Positions 22,161-34,172 of a stretch of DNA of 64,000 nt are shown here, piece by piece. Location: NCBI RefSeq assembly GCF_030272615.1, contig NC_081405.1, positions 571,141,095-571,205,094 of the forward strand, given 5' to 3'. Every line of letters starts with the position of its first letter. Within the stretch, counting starts at the first letter, position 1. The notes beneath the pieces were generated by a model. The model was not told where the DNA came from. It saw only the letters and a list, made by a program, of their open reading frames with translations, and ran no database searches. This stretch comes from Cryptomeria japonica. Its lineage: Eukaryota; Streptophyta; Pinopsida; Cupressales; Cupressaceae. The position numbers were made by a program, and so were the translations under genes.

Positions 22161-25100
22161 TGTGTAGATCTAGTGACTGTCTTCCTTGATAAAGGAACTA
22201 AGATAGAATTACTAATTTGTGGACTACGTAGGCCCATATGCGTGTCACATAGAGAAGTTTGGACATCCCTGATAACAAAGTCCTTGGAGGAATCTCCATT
22301 AAAGGTCCATGATGTATCGCCAGAAGGAAAAGGATGTGTGGAACAAGCGGATGAGTTATGAAGGCTTGTGATTGCAAAAGGAAGTGAAAGTAGGGTAGCA
22401 TGATGGAGACTTAGGATCAACAAGTGATCTTTTTGACTTGAAATTGTAGAACTTTTGCCCCCAGTTATTTTGATATTAGAGGAGATCATCTCTTTCTCTT
22501 TTGCTTTCATAGGATTTTTATCCTTGACCTTGATTTTTTCAGAGTCCAATAGCTTTTGATTTTGATTTGGATTGAAAGACATTTCTTTATTTTTTACTTT
22601 TAGATTTTTCTTTTCAAAGCTTGATTTTTTATCCCTGATTAATAAGGGCTTTTGTGATTCTTGTTGATCCAAGTCTAGGAGCAGAGTGGAAATGGAATGA
22701 GTGGATGAAATAGTAAGGCTATGTGAGTTCTCAAGAGGGTTGGCAATACATTCAATAGATTCTTGGTTGGAACCACTCTTAGGACTATTGATATCAAGAG
22801 TTTCTTGCACCACTAGAGGAGATTTGCATTCAGACTTAGTATCCACAACACTAGGTGGTTCACACCCAATTCCTTGCAAATTATTTATAGATTGTTCCTG
22901 TCGACTAAATGTCTTAGGAGATAGTGGGACTTGATCAATATGAAAGATATACTCACCACATCCCATGTCTTTAATCTTGAATTTTTCTTTTAGCTCTGAT
23001 TGTTTGGATGTAGAAGCTTTCAAGGATTCTAGATCAACATATGTTGATGAAGGAACAACTTCTTTATTGAGTGGGATTGTTATTTCTGATCTAGGACGTA
23101 GATTGTTGCAATATATGAATGGGTTAGGACCACCATTCACTGTTACTTCAACTCCATTGTGAGGAAACTTAATGCATTGGTGGTATGTAGATGGGATGAC
23201 CCTCATTTTATGAATCCATGGAAATCCCAAAAGTATATTGTATGTGAGATCTAGATCAAGGACTTGACAAACCACATCCTTTGTAACTGGCCCAACTCTG
23301 AGAGGTAAAGTGGTTGTGCCTTTAGATGAGCGCTCTTTGTCATCATATGCCTTGATTATAATTTTGTTTGTAGCATTCACAACTTTATCATAATATCCCA
23401 ATTGTTTAAGAGTGTTCAATGTACAAATGTTTAGCCCTGCTACTCCATATATCAGGACTCGTTTTATTCGATGTTTGTGTACGAAGGCTTCAATGTGTAA
23501 AGGTGCATTATGCGGTTGGCTCACGGAGGCGTCATAAGCTTCTGTGAATGTAAGGGAGTGTGGAACGGAAAGGTAAACCACCATGGCTTGAAACTGGTCC
23601 ACGTTCAGATCACTGGGGACGGAAGTGTCTCTCAAAGTTTTGTCAAGAATGGCTTTATGTGTGGGGGATATGCGTAAAAGCTCAAGGATGGAGATATGCA
23701 CAAGTGTCTTCCCTGACTGTTCTACAAGGTCATACTCAGGTTTTGCTGATGAGGAAGCGGTGGTTTTAGCTAGAGCACCCGACAAAGTGACCTTACCTCG
23801 ATGAATTGTGACATTACATTCAAAGGTAGATTCAAAAGAAGGTCCAATGCCTTGTAGGACAACCTTGGGTCTTTGGGTAGAATTCTCAAGTGTTTTGTCC
23901 TTGATGATAATGGTAGAGACATAATTGTTCATCGAAATGTGATTAACCATTGAATCATATTTATAGGATGCTCTGGTATAGTTGGTCTGGTCATCTGCGG
24001 CTTTAGCTTTTCCCTTGTCATGTTTCGGGAATGGTTCCTTAAAAATCTCATGTTCTTGATTGGATGAGTGTCCTTCAATCTCAATGTCACCTCTATCAAT
24101 AAGATCTTGTATAATGTTCTTCAGGTGATGACAATTTCCTATTTTATGTCCCTTGCTCTTATGAAATTCACAATACTCATCATCATTCCACCAATTTTGT
24201 TTAACATTTGGCTCATATGGTGGCAGATTTGGGATTGTTATTATTTTGTTTAACACAAGCTTCTTGAAAGCTGACTCAAGTGGTTCTCCCAATGTGGTGT
24301 ACTTCCTTCATGATTTGGAAGTTGTTTGAGTATTCACTTGATTGTTTGTAGAGCTTGATCTCAAAAAAAATATTTTGGGTCATGCTGTATTGGCATCAAT
24401 AACACCATCATCGACTGTGTTCTTGTTTTTATTCCAAAATCTTGGCTTGTCTTTTCCTTTAAAGTCTTCTTTGTTTTCTTTGAATATTTTGACGATGCCT
24501 TGCTCAATTAGGACCTTCTCTATTGCCAAGCCTTTTTCAATGATGTCCTTGAAGGTGGACAAACAAGCTTTTCTCAAGTCATAACCAATGTCTTTGTTGA
24601 CATTTTGGGTGAACATCTCTACCATTTGTTATTGTGGAATTTCAAATGAGCATCTGCTTGCTAGATTCTTCCATCTTTGTAAAAATGATGAAAAGGACTC
24701 TCCATCCTTTTGCTTGGTGTTGCACAAAGTAGTGACTGATATGTCTATCTCTATGTTGTATGAGAAATGTTGGATAAATGTCTTTGCTAAATCACCCCAT
24801 GACTTAATTCCAGGTGGGAGTTGGGAGAACCATTCCATAGCTTGATCACCTAACCTCTATGGGAATAAGCTCATCAAATATGTCTCTTTTGCTGCTACCT
24901 CAATGCAAGCTATGAAAAAATGTCTTATATGTGCCTTAGGATCCCCTTTTCCTCTGTACTTATCAAATTTAGGTGTCACAAAGTGTGTTGGAAATGGAGG
25001 CATTGGAATGATTTTGTCAAATGGATAGGGACATATGTCTCTCATTATGTAAGTTGGCTTCGGTGTATTTATGTCCTCCATTTTCTTTTGTAAGTCCTTA

Positions 25101-25782
25101 ATTTGCTACTCCAAATTGTTCTTAGGTGGAGATCGACTTCTTAGACCATATTTTGAGCATGCCTTTGAATATTCAATTGCTTTGGTGGTTGGTCCTTAGC
25201 ATTGGTATGTGATTGAGTATATTTTTCTGCATAAGACTTCCATAATGGTCTACGAAGGTGAGTGTCATGTGTTTGACCATGTGTATGTGGGACCTCAGGT
25301 TTTTGAAATAAATATGATGGTGATTCAGGCACCATACGTGGTCCTCTATTGCCTCCACTATTAGGCCTCCTTTGATCCATGTTGAGGTGAGGTTGTTGCA
25401 AAGGTTGATTTTCCATTATTTGAGACATGTCAAAATCATGAGGGATCTTGGGTCCACTTTGTGCCATCACTTGTAAGAAATATTGTCCATCTCTTCTCAT
25501 TATTTCATCAACCAATCGATTAAAATGGGGATCCATAATGGAGTCTTCCACTTCTGCCGAATGTACGGAAAAGTGGTCCTTATTGTCATTGTGTGTATCA
25601 TTGTTGTTTGTAGTGTCCATGTTCTCAACATTTTGAGTGTTTCTATAAGTGTACATGTCATGTAATGTGATATGATCAGAAATGAAAAAGACATCATTGT
25701 CATACTCATAGGCACTCATGTTTGCAGACTCTTGAGCCTCTTTAGTTTCTCTCCTAGATTTTTGGGAAAGGGTTTCAACCAT
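22052..25782 (-). pseudogene. gag-protease polyprotein of element B, fused to integrase tail
   Basis: Gag starts at the ATG at 25782 (MVETLSQKSRRETKEAQES), the same start as in element C. A deletion near 25140-25130 and in-frame stops at about 24857, 24628 and 24380 break it. The last part, open from 24292 to 22052 (746 codons), carries the zinc knuckle CEFHKSKGHKIGNC at residues 41-54 of that stretch. An aspartic protease follows (about residues 265-400; ending DLTYNILLGFPWIH), then a low-complexity linker and the integrase tail. The protease active site should read LIDGGAS, as in element C, but here it is LIYGVAG (Asp to Tyr at 23449-23447), so the enzyme would be inactive. Length without stops is notable for a dead element, but the missing catalytic residue argues against function. 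Confidence 0.85.
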
Positions 25783-26590
25783 GAACTAGGTCTTGACCAA
25801 GATGTGGGAGACCAGATGAAAATGTAAAGAGTATGGAAGACCAAGAGTTGGATGGAATGTAAATGAATCTGAGGTAAATGAATCTAAGGTGTACTTGTAA
25901 TGTCCAAAGTGTAAGACCAAGTATGTATGTAGTAGAGTAGGTGTGGCTTCCAAAGAGATGATAGTTTCTCTTGATGAGGTAAGTTGACCTTGACTCTAAG
26001 TAAGACCAAATGAGACCCAAAGGTGATAGACCTTGATGAGGGACCACTTAGCAAAATGTTGTTGTATGTAGTGTGTTGACAAAGAAAGACGGGGACAAGC
26101 AAGTGACCTTTCAAATCAACTTTAGACAAGTGTGAATGTAATGTAAGGTGTAAAGCAATGATGGACTTTGTGAGACCCAAAGATAGGTTGAATTCTAGAT
26201 GAAAATCTGGAGAAATAACTTAGGAAGCTCAAGAATTCCAAAACTGATTGCTCTTGTTTGCTGCACTATAGATTTTTCGAATACTGAACAAAGACATGCC
26301 TGTATACTTCACAGACATGGTTTCTAAAATATGAGTGCAATTTTTTGCAATTTTTGAAGTTGTTTGTTGTGACCAAATCTGAATTTTGGACTATTTTTCG
26401 TGACAAGAAGACACAATATTGATGAGGACTCTATGTTTGCAAGTGTTTAGACTCAAAATGACTCAAAAGAAAGTGTGTTGTTTGATGTAAAAATATTTTG
26501 CATACACTTGAAGACACAAAAGACACAATGTTATGATGTTTGGTCTTGAATGTTCAAAAGAAGACAAGCACAATTCTTATGGTTGGCCAG
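25783..26590 (-). other. Leader of element B, gag-proximal part
   Basis: Untranslated leader alignable with 39840-40582 of element C. Open frames (25775-26180) are conserved in both elements only as nucleotide similarity, and the gag ATG is the first well-supported start. Confidence 0.5.
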
Positions 26591-26965
26591 GACAATAGTT
26601 GTTGATCCCACATGGGGTTTCCCTTGAGGCTACGCTATTCAGAGTGGATACTTAAATGCTTGACTCCACTAGCTCCACCCTCGATACTCACATCTCTGGG
26701 GCAGCCAAGCACCAGTCCCCATGAAAATTCCCTGTGGTGAACTTTGTATCTCTACTAAGAATCTTATGTGTGTGGGTCACTCCAGAGGTCCGACCTCCTG
26801 ACCCAACAACTAGAAGGATTTTGACTTTCTAAAACAAAAAGGTGGTAGTAAGGGCATCCGCTTGTGTGGCCATACATGCGACACTTTCAACTCTATAAAT
26901 ATAGAAGGCTCCTAGCCAGTAGGGGTTACACCCTACAAATGATCAAATAAATTTGATCAAACGTG
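26590..26965 (-). other. GC-richer conserved block in the leader of element B
   Basis: Matches 39505-39850 of element C. It stands out from the AT-rich leader by higher GC and stronger conservation, and contains the palindrome GAGGTC-x-GACCTC (about 26788-26800). Roles such as packaging, dimerisation or translation are possible but unproven. Confidence 0.5.
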
Positions 26966-27389
26966 TTTATGGGGAGACAGTGTCAGTATGAACTAATCAG
27001 TACATGTTACCCATGGTTTTCACCATGGATACAGATGTTTATAGTGGTTCGAAAGAGGTGGGTTTTCCTTGCTACCACTTGGGTCATTCTCTCCTCACTA
27101 GTAGTCCTAATGACCACATGGGGAGATAGGCGCTCTAAAGATTAAACAAAAAAAGCCTATTGCTCAAGACACAAAAGACACTAGTTCAATTTTAGTGCAC
27201 CAATTGAAGTGTTTGATAATCTATGAAAACAAGGCACACAATAAAGATAAAAAACCCTTGCCAAAATTCTGCAACAAAGATTTGTTAATAGTTTTGCAAT
27301 AATACCCCTGCTGCAAGCACACAAGTTAGGTAAATTTAAGATGCAAAAGACTTTGTGAAATAGGGGCCTTCAACAATGCATTTTTTTGA

Positions 27390-28290
27390 CCAATTCAAAG
27401 ATCTGATAAATCATAAAAAAAGAGCACCCATAAAATTTCAAGAAATTTCCAGAAATGTAAGAAAATCCAAAAAAATTGCTAATTTGCTCCAAAAATTAGT
27501 TTTTTATGAAAAATCATAAAAAATCATATAAAATGCAAAATTGATCCAAAAAATCTGAAATGTCTACTGGACACTCCTGATGGCCTTCCAAACCTGCATA
27601 AAAAAATTCCTGCAACATTTCCAAGCAGTTTGTAAGATATGAGCAAAATAATGCAAAACCCTAATTTTCAAAGATCCAATTTTTTAGGAATGATTTTGTA
27701 TCAAATTTAAAATCACTAAGAATAAATCCTATGTATAATTCTAAGAGAATTCCAAAAATGTAACAAAATCCGAAAAATTCGCTAATTTTCTCTCAAAATT
27801 AATTGTTTATGAAAATGCATAATCAATTCATATAAAATTCAAATATCCTCCAAAAAATCTGAATGTTTTCCTGCACACCTCTGATAATGTTCTTGACCTG
27901 CAAAACAAATTTGATGCCAAAATTCAAAGCGGTTTTGTGAGATCTGATCAAAATAATAGAAAACCCTAATTTTCAAAGATCCGATTTTTAAGGAAATATT
28001 TTGCATCAAAATTAAAATCACAAAGAACAGACCATGTGTATAAATCAGAGAGATTTCCAAAAATATAAGAAAATCTGAAAAACTTTGTCATTTACTCTCA
28101 AATTTTTTTTTTTATGAAAATTCATAACAAAATTCATAGAAAATTAAAATATGCTCCAATAGATTTGAATTTTGGTTTGAGAACTGTTGATACTGTCTTC
28201 AACCTACCAAAAATATTTGGTGCAAAATTTCTAAGCCGTTTGTGAGATCGGATCAAATCTCTCCAAGATCTTTATTTTGTGTCCAAAACA
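27390..28290 (-). repeat. About 300-bp tandem units in the leader of element B
   Basis: The phrase 'aaaaccctaattttcaaaga' recurs at 27656 and 27963 (period about 307). The flanking phrases 'tccaaaaa(t/a)(g/t)taa(c/g)aaaatc' and 'tttgtgagatc(t/g)gatcaaa' show roughly three degenerate copies, the last truncated. Element C has the same arrangement (38160-39000). Confidence 0.75.
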
Positions 28291-28382
28291 CTAGCTGCAA
28301 AAGGTTATTCTCCAAATTGTTTTACAAACTAGCAATATAGGGTTTGAAAAATCTGCCAAAAACATAGATCTATAAAAAATCC

Positions 28383-28405
28383 ATGTCCCATGGGGCGTGC
28401 CAAAA
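28383..28405 (-). other. Primer-binding region of element B
   Basis: Minus-strand TTTTGGCACGCCCCATGGGA follows the LTR end directly. Element C has TTTTGGCATGCCCAATGGGA at the same place (38036). The tRNA was not assigned. Confidence 0.6.
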
Positions 28406-29177
28406 TGTTTATGGTGAAAGTGGAGACAACAATATTGAAAGACTAAATGAATTCAACCACAAAACCCTAGTCTAACAACAACAAAGATCCACCATAACAT
28501 ATGAAGATTACCTAAGACAATGCAAATCAAATGAAATCACAAAGATTATACCATCACATGTCCAATAGAGTTTGGATCTCCATTCTTCCTATCTCCATTG
28601 ATCTTGCTTGATATATTTGCTGTCAGATTTTATGTGTGCACAAGAGCTCAACAAAGAACAAAAATGTGGTTGCAAGTAGACTTGATCGTATATGAAAGTT
28701 TGAATGCTAGAATGCTTGATTAGAATGATTAGTTGATTAGAATAGAATGCTTAGGGTTGATAATAAAGGAAGCATCTCCTTATATAGAAGACACTATAGG
28801 AAATGGAGGGATAAGATTGAGAGGTGTAAAAGATAAATGGTAGGCTATGATTAGAGGGTGGGTAGTGTAGGAATTAAGAGATGAATGACATGTGTCATGG
28901 GTAGAAAAGGCTAATGAATTAAATAAATAAACAAATATTTATTTAATTAATAGAGGAAGTGGGATCAATTAAATAAATAAAAATATTTATTTAATTTAGG
29001 AAAAATGATAATTTAAATAAATAAGTGTATTTATCTAAATGAGAAATAAGGCTAGAAGAGGATAAATGAATTAATTAAATAAATAAAGATTTATTTAATT
29101 AATAGAAGAATTAGGCTAGAATAATTAAATAAATTAAATCTTTATTTAATTAGACAAGACAATTTTAGGTGTCTACA
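28406..29177 (-). repeat. 5' LTR of element B (772 bp)
   Basis: In element orientation it starts TGTAGACACC at 29177 and ends TAAACA at 28406, next to the primer region. Closely similar to 17507-18309 and to the LTRs of C and D. It includes the AT-rich palindrome array (28915-29160) and a 'cttatatagaagacac' segment (28779) that may hold the TATA box. Confidence 0.9.
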
Positions 29178-29840
29178 CTATGCATTGATGGCAACAATCA
29201 CTACGATTGTAATTAATGTGGACAAGAATGTCTCAACCAACACAAATATATTGATGTGTACAATGACATATGTAATCTGTGTAATGGTCATCCACCCTTG
29301 AGAGGACTTGTTAGGCCAACATCTATCCCATATTTCATTGCACATTTGACTATTTATTATTTGAAATTCAAAATCATAATATATTTTGAAATTCGATTGA
29401 TTAATAAATACGGTTAAATGTGCATCTTATAGTCAAATGGGCATCTAATGATTAGATGCAACTTACGATCAAGTAGAACTAGTATTTTTGTTGATCCTTC
29501 TCTGCCTAGTTTATTTATTGATAGGATAGTTGAAAAAGTTATAGAACTCATTATGACTTTGAACATGAGAAGAAATGAAACACAAAGGGCTTGATTGACA
29601 CGGTTGAGTGTCCCATAAACTCTCTCTTTTTTTTACCTCATGTTCTTGTATCCTTAAATGTATCTTATAGGCAAACAAGGATCTTCTGGTCAAATGCATC
29701 TTACGATCAAATATAGTAGTATTTTTGCTAATGTTGATTTAATTAATCTATTTATTGATGGAATAGTTGAAAAATTTGTAGAACTTATTATGAATTTAAA
29801 CATAAGAAGAAAGGAAATGCAAAGGGTTTGACTGACATTT
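29178..29840. repeat. Right half of the split UGT flank, with an internal 237-bp tandem copy
   Basis: Begins with CTATG (29178-29182), the second target-site duplication copy of element B. The sequence to about 29620 aligns with 46345-47150 upstream of UGT copy 3 ('cttgttagg(c/a)caacatctatccca', 'aactttgaacatgagaagaaat'). Within it, 29461-29595 repeats as 29698-29832. Confidence 0.75.
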
Positions 29841-30245
29841 TTCCCAAGACTTAAAATGACTTGTAAAATTACAAAAAACATATTTGTAAATACATTATTA
29901 TATGAATTATCTCTACATTCATTTTTTTTGGCATGCCTATCATAGTATGTTGAAATATGAAACTAATATTTTTTTTGCATTTGAGACCAATACTATAAGA
30001 CATAGTTGTTTGTTGTAAATAAGATAAAAATCAAAATACAATTAAGAAAAATAAAATAAATTCATTCCATTTTAAAAACTTTTTTAATCAGAATTTTAGA
30101 GTCCAATTAAAACTTTAATTTTTTATTTTTAATTTTCTATTTCAAATTCAAGAAGATGAAATTATAGTGAATTGCACAAATATGTACTGCAATGAAAAGA
30201 AATAAGTCTTATTTTCTACTATACCAGAGATGAGTCCTTTTTTCC

Positions 30246-31129
30246 ACAATGGTAGGTGGTATTTAACAGGCTACAATATATTAATTCACCAGACACACAA
30301 ACACGTGGACTAGAAAGATGCCACAAGAACAATAATCCAGATGGAGGAGGCCTTTAGTGCATAATAGACCCCTACTTTAAAGTTTCACATTCTTCCTTCC
30401 CCCAATTTCCTTCCATCCAATCTCAAGAGAAGTCTTCTATTTTTGCCTCACTAGAAGATGTATTTGACCTTAAGACAACATTTAATTAGATAATAAGTAG
30501 TCACATGTACATATAGAGTGCTGGATATATGTTAGTGGGTGAGTGATGATCACTTCATGGATTACAAATTTGTCATTGTACACATTATTAGTTGTGTTGG
30601 TTTTTTCTGATCATTTATAATTGAATTTGTTGTCGACATAAATGGAATATATACAACGTATGTACTCCACAAACCCTAAGGTTTGCCCAAAAAATATCCC
30701 CGCCTGTAGTTAATTGTGTAAATATCTTACAAAAAAAGTATCTCCCCCTGTTACCTACGTGATACCCTCATTTGGGATTGTGTGACCAACCAAAGAGGGA
30801 AAAGATCAATTCCGAAATACGTAGAGATTTGTCGTGTTAAATACTGATAAGAAACTCGAAAATATCTGCTAAGATACCCATCCAAAATATCGTGGCCGGT
30901 CATTTTCACTATTTAAAATAACAAAAAGCTACTTAGGTATCTACCATGCTATTCAAACTAATTAATCCGTCGTTTGTTTTACGTAGCGGGAACTTTGGCT
31001 TTGAAAAAGTATTAGAAATAGGGGAACAACATTTTTATGTTTCAATTGTTGTTATTATTTTTTTTATTTTAAATTTTTGGTTTCAATTATTAATTTTAAA
31101 GAAATAGTAACAATTTTTTACAAATTTAT
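30246..31129. other. Intergenic, no gene seen
   Basis: Contains a UGT-flank remnant at 30565-30660. The part at 30690-31010 is richer in CpG than its surroundings but shows no coding frame. A T-rich tract (31040-31130) may be the 3' end of the LINE relic. Confidence 0.45.
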
Positions 31130-32344
31130 TATTATATTAAGTCAACAAGAATTGAATAACATGTTACGATATTTTGAAGTTCTAAGAAGAGAAGATTTCC
31201 ATGACCGAGGGAAATGAAATAGGGCAAGAACAGTTGCAAATAGGGCCTTCCATATAGATTGAGCACGAGAGCAAAACCCAAAATAATGCTTGAATGATTC
31301 GGGCTTACCACAAAAAGGACATGGAGGAGGAGGGTGGAGGAATTTGAGACGAGTTCCAACTAGAAAGTTAGCATGCAACAACTTCCACGCAGTGAGTTGA
31401 GATTGTGAATTCAGATTTGGTCTTCTAAATTTGCAAGCTGAGTTTATTCCAATATTCCAATAGGATTGACTGAAGTTACATTTCTAGATAAGATTGAGGC
31501 TATGAGAAAGGGGCAAGCAAGGAACAAGCTACCTATAGAGGATTTTAAGAGGAAAAGTTGTAATATTGCTGCCATTAGGCCACCTCTAGTCCTTATGGAA
31601 GCTTGAGTGACAACTAGAAGAAATCCGGAATATTAGCAGGCCCAAATTTTTGAAGTTCCAACATCGTAGCCTTGTCTTTATTATTAAGATTAAAGCATTC
31701 CTTAAGATGGTTCCATGATTTCCATGTGAAGCTAGATGAGTCCCATAAATCCCTGAACACTTGGAGGCCTTTCTTGAATAACCGTTTAGCCTTGAACATA
31801 GGATTCTTAGCTAAAGGCATGTTGTTGACTTGAATCAAGCTATTCACCATATAGAAGAATTTGCAAAACTTAACCCATGGCTGAATGATTGGTCAAACCA
31901 TGACAACTTTTATAAAACTACTTGCGAAGCTTTCCATATGCAAATGAGAGGGGTCAAACCATGGCGTTTGAAGTATTGGGAAAGAATAATCTTGTCATGC
32001 CAATGAATAGAACACCAAGCTTTACCAACAATGGTTGTATGTATATGATATCTTATCAAAAATTTCCAAAGAGCATTGCCTTCCAAGGCTCTGCTGATCC
32101 ATTTTGTTGAAAGACAAATTCCTTGTGTAAGAGAGTTAATAATACCCAAACCACCCTTCTCCTTAGGCAGAATACAATGTGACCATGAAGTGGATGAAAT
32201 ACCTTTTTTATTTCCCCATTTAGACCCAAAAAAATTTCATATGAGCTGGGTAAGTTGGTCATAGAAAGAATCAATGGAGGACATAACTAGCCAAGAGAAT
32301 TTTATTAGCCACTTGTATACGCCAAACCATACACCCAACCATAG

Positions 32345-33374
32345 ATGGCACACTAGCCGAAAACTCGACGAGTGACAAAAACTCGCCGAGTTTTTGGACC
32401 TGGCGAGTAGTAATGACTTCTACTCGCCAGAAAAACTTGCCGAGTTTTTGGCAAAAACTCGCCGAGTTTTTGGCGAGTTTTAAAGAAAAACTCACCTACG
32501 TTAGCATAACAGCCAAAAACGGCAAAAAATACATGCATTTTTTGTTTTTCGATATGGTTTTGGGCTGAGAAGGGGGAAACTCACTTGGAAGGGCCATGCC
32601 GAGAGCCCACTATGCCCTCAAGTAATCGCCAAGTTTTTTGGTTTATCCATCAGGATTCATATATGGAATATAAAATTTAAGTATAAGTGCTTATACTTTA
32701 AGTTATATTCCATATATACTGTTAGGAAATTTGAGAGTGCTTTCGGACCTCCAGGAGTTATAATGCAAAATCTAGTTTTTGGAGGATTCTTCAATTTTCC
32801 AGACTTAGTCAAATTTCAGGATCCTTGGGGGCGCTGCCCCCAAACCCCTATCGAAAAATATAGGAGGAAACTGCGCTGATGGAAGTAGGGGAAATTTAAC
32901 CTCCAAGTTTGATTAGGCTCCATATAACAACATAATTAGCATTGAAGAAAACTTGGTATTACACATTTTAGAGTTGATAGTTTGAAACTATGAGTATGAA
33001 TGATGAAATTTCAAATATGATGAAAGTTTGAAACTAGTTTTAGCTAGATTTGGGAAGAGGAAGTTGTATTTACTTTTGGTTTTACAAAAACTATTTACTA
33101 TTTTGCTTCCAGCCATCCGCATTTCTTATGAGGATGCGATTTTGTAGACACTTTTCATTTAAATATATCTAGAATTAGCTTGTTTCTTTTGTGTTATCAT
33201 TTATTGACTCGTTAGATGCATCTTCTCATTAAATTTTGCAAAAAAATGCATTTTTTATTAAAATTAAGCGTGTTTTTACGTTGCCGAGTTTTTTCGAGTT
33301 TTTCCCGAGATTTCACCGAGTTTTTTTCTCAGAGGCTTGGCGAGTCGAGCTGAGTCGTGAGTAGTTCAACTATG
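32345..33374. mobile_element. Unclassified 1,030-bp insertion rich in CGAGT palindromes
   Basis: Inserted inside the LINE and flanked by identical 13-bp copies of CACCCAACCATAG (32332-32344 and 33375-33387). The LINE reading resumes across it. Both ends are packed with ACTCGCCGAGTTTTT-type units (32363-32480 and 33280-33360). No coding capacity was found. It contains a 28-bp-arm hairpin and a GGGGGCGCTGCCCCC palindrome. A 13-bp duplication suggests target-primed retrotransposition, but no clear poly-A tail or pol III boxes were seen. Confidence 0.75.
32659..32717. repeat. Long hairpin inside the unclassified insertion
   Basis: Arms starting ATATATGGAATATAA and ending TTATATTCCATATAT, with inner arms GTATAAG/CTTATAC, give about 28-bp nearly perfect arms with almost no loop. 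Confidence 0.8.
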
Positions 33375-33780
33375 CACCCAACCATAGCAAACTAGCAATT
33401 TAGATTTTAATTTATTAATAAACCACCTCCACATATCTTTCAACGAGACTCCCATTGCAAAGGGTATACCAAGATACCTGGAAATAGTACCATGTGTAAT
33501 CTCTTTCCAATCTATTGGAATCCATGTTTGACGAGGGCTAGGTTTCGTCGTCCAAAATTTAGTTTTATGCGTAGCTAATTTGGAGTTTGAGATTGTGCAA
33601 TAAAACTCAAGTGTATCAAGAAGTTACCAATGTCTTCAGTAGAATTTTGGATGAAAATCATACTATCATCAACGAAGTGGGAGTTAAGTGCCACGCTATT
33701 TCTAGGAAGGAAAATACTATAGATAAAAGAATTAGATTGAACATGCTGAAGCAAATAGCCTATTAACTTTTTTTTACCAC

Positions 33781-33990
33781 ATACTAATCTATCCTTAAGT
33801 GTTTCAAAGGTACATCCTCTGGCCAAGTATGCTAATACTTTGGTTGATTCATAAAATGGACATCCTCTGGCCAAGCATGCTAATAGTTTGGTTGATTCAT
33901 TAAATGGACATCATCTGACCATGTATGGCTAAAAATTTGGTTGGTGCTGCAAATGGACATTCTCTGACCATTTGGTTGATGCTGCTCCAC
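33781..33990 (+). repeat. About 55-bp tandem repeats upstream of UGT copy 2
   Basis: Three to four degenerate units of 'aaatggacatcctctggcc' plus 'atgctaatagtttggttgat' run from about 33808 to 33990. Copy 3 has the unit only once (about 47190-47240), so expansion happened at copy 2. Position relative to the ATG is about -180 to -390. Confidence 0.75.
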
Positions 33991-34172
33991 GCAATTTATT
34001 TATTGAGTCCAAAATTAAAACTCCTCGAACAAATAACTTTCTTGACTTGGCCGACTGAGAGCCTCTGTTTTTCTTTAAATATGAATCGTCACCAGTTATT
34101 TTTTTCTATTCATGTTGGATACACAAGAAGTCCTCGAGATAAGCAGTAGAGATCTTCATTTTAGTTTTGTGA

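Larger units (their letters stand above)
17507..29177 (-). mobile_element. Element B: Ty3/gypsy retrotransposon with both LTRs and TSD
   Basis: An 11.7-kb element on the minus strand. Both LTRs begin TGTAGACACC in element orientation. The polypurine tract lies at 18310-18325, the primer region at about 28383-28405, and identical 5-bp CTATG duplications flank it at 17502-17506 and 29178-29182. Order in element direction: 5' LTR, leader, gag, protease, remnant of integrase C-terminus, 3' region with an antisense PMD gene, 3' LTR. Reverse transcriptase, both RNase H domains and the catalytic integrase are deleted, so it could only have moved with help or lost them later. A paralogous empty site exists near 46340. 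Confidence 0.92.
31130..33790 (-). mobile_element. LINE-type non-LTR retrotransposon relic, split by an insertion
   Basis: Minus-strand translation in several frames shows the C-terminal half of a plant LINE ORF2. The reverse transcriptase active site reads HFVDDSMIF (about 33660). Downstream come YLGIPFAMGVSLKDMWRW (about 33450-33400), and across the insertion FFGSKWGNKKGI, LPKEKGGLGIINS (about 32160) and the zinc-finger-like CPFCGKPESFKHYFGFCSRA (about 31300) typical of the LINE C-terminal domain. The 5' half with the endonuclease is missing. Stops and frameshifts are frequent. It lies directly upstream of UGT copy 2, so its insertion may have displaced distal promoter sequence. Confidence 0.82.

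Noticed and set aside
25775-26180. Open frames before gag in element B, also present in C (40200-40590)
   Set aside because: They overlap in different frames, start without a supported ATG, and match only because the leader DNA is conserved.
33800-33874. Extension of the LINE reverse transcriptase upstream past 33790
   Set aside because: That stretch is the 55-bp repeat array upstream of UGT copy 2, and its minus-strand translation repeats LARGC-type units without reverse transcriptase motifs.
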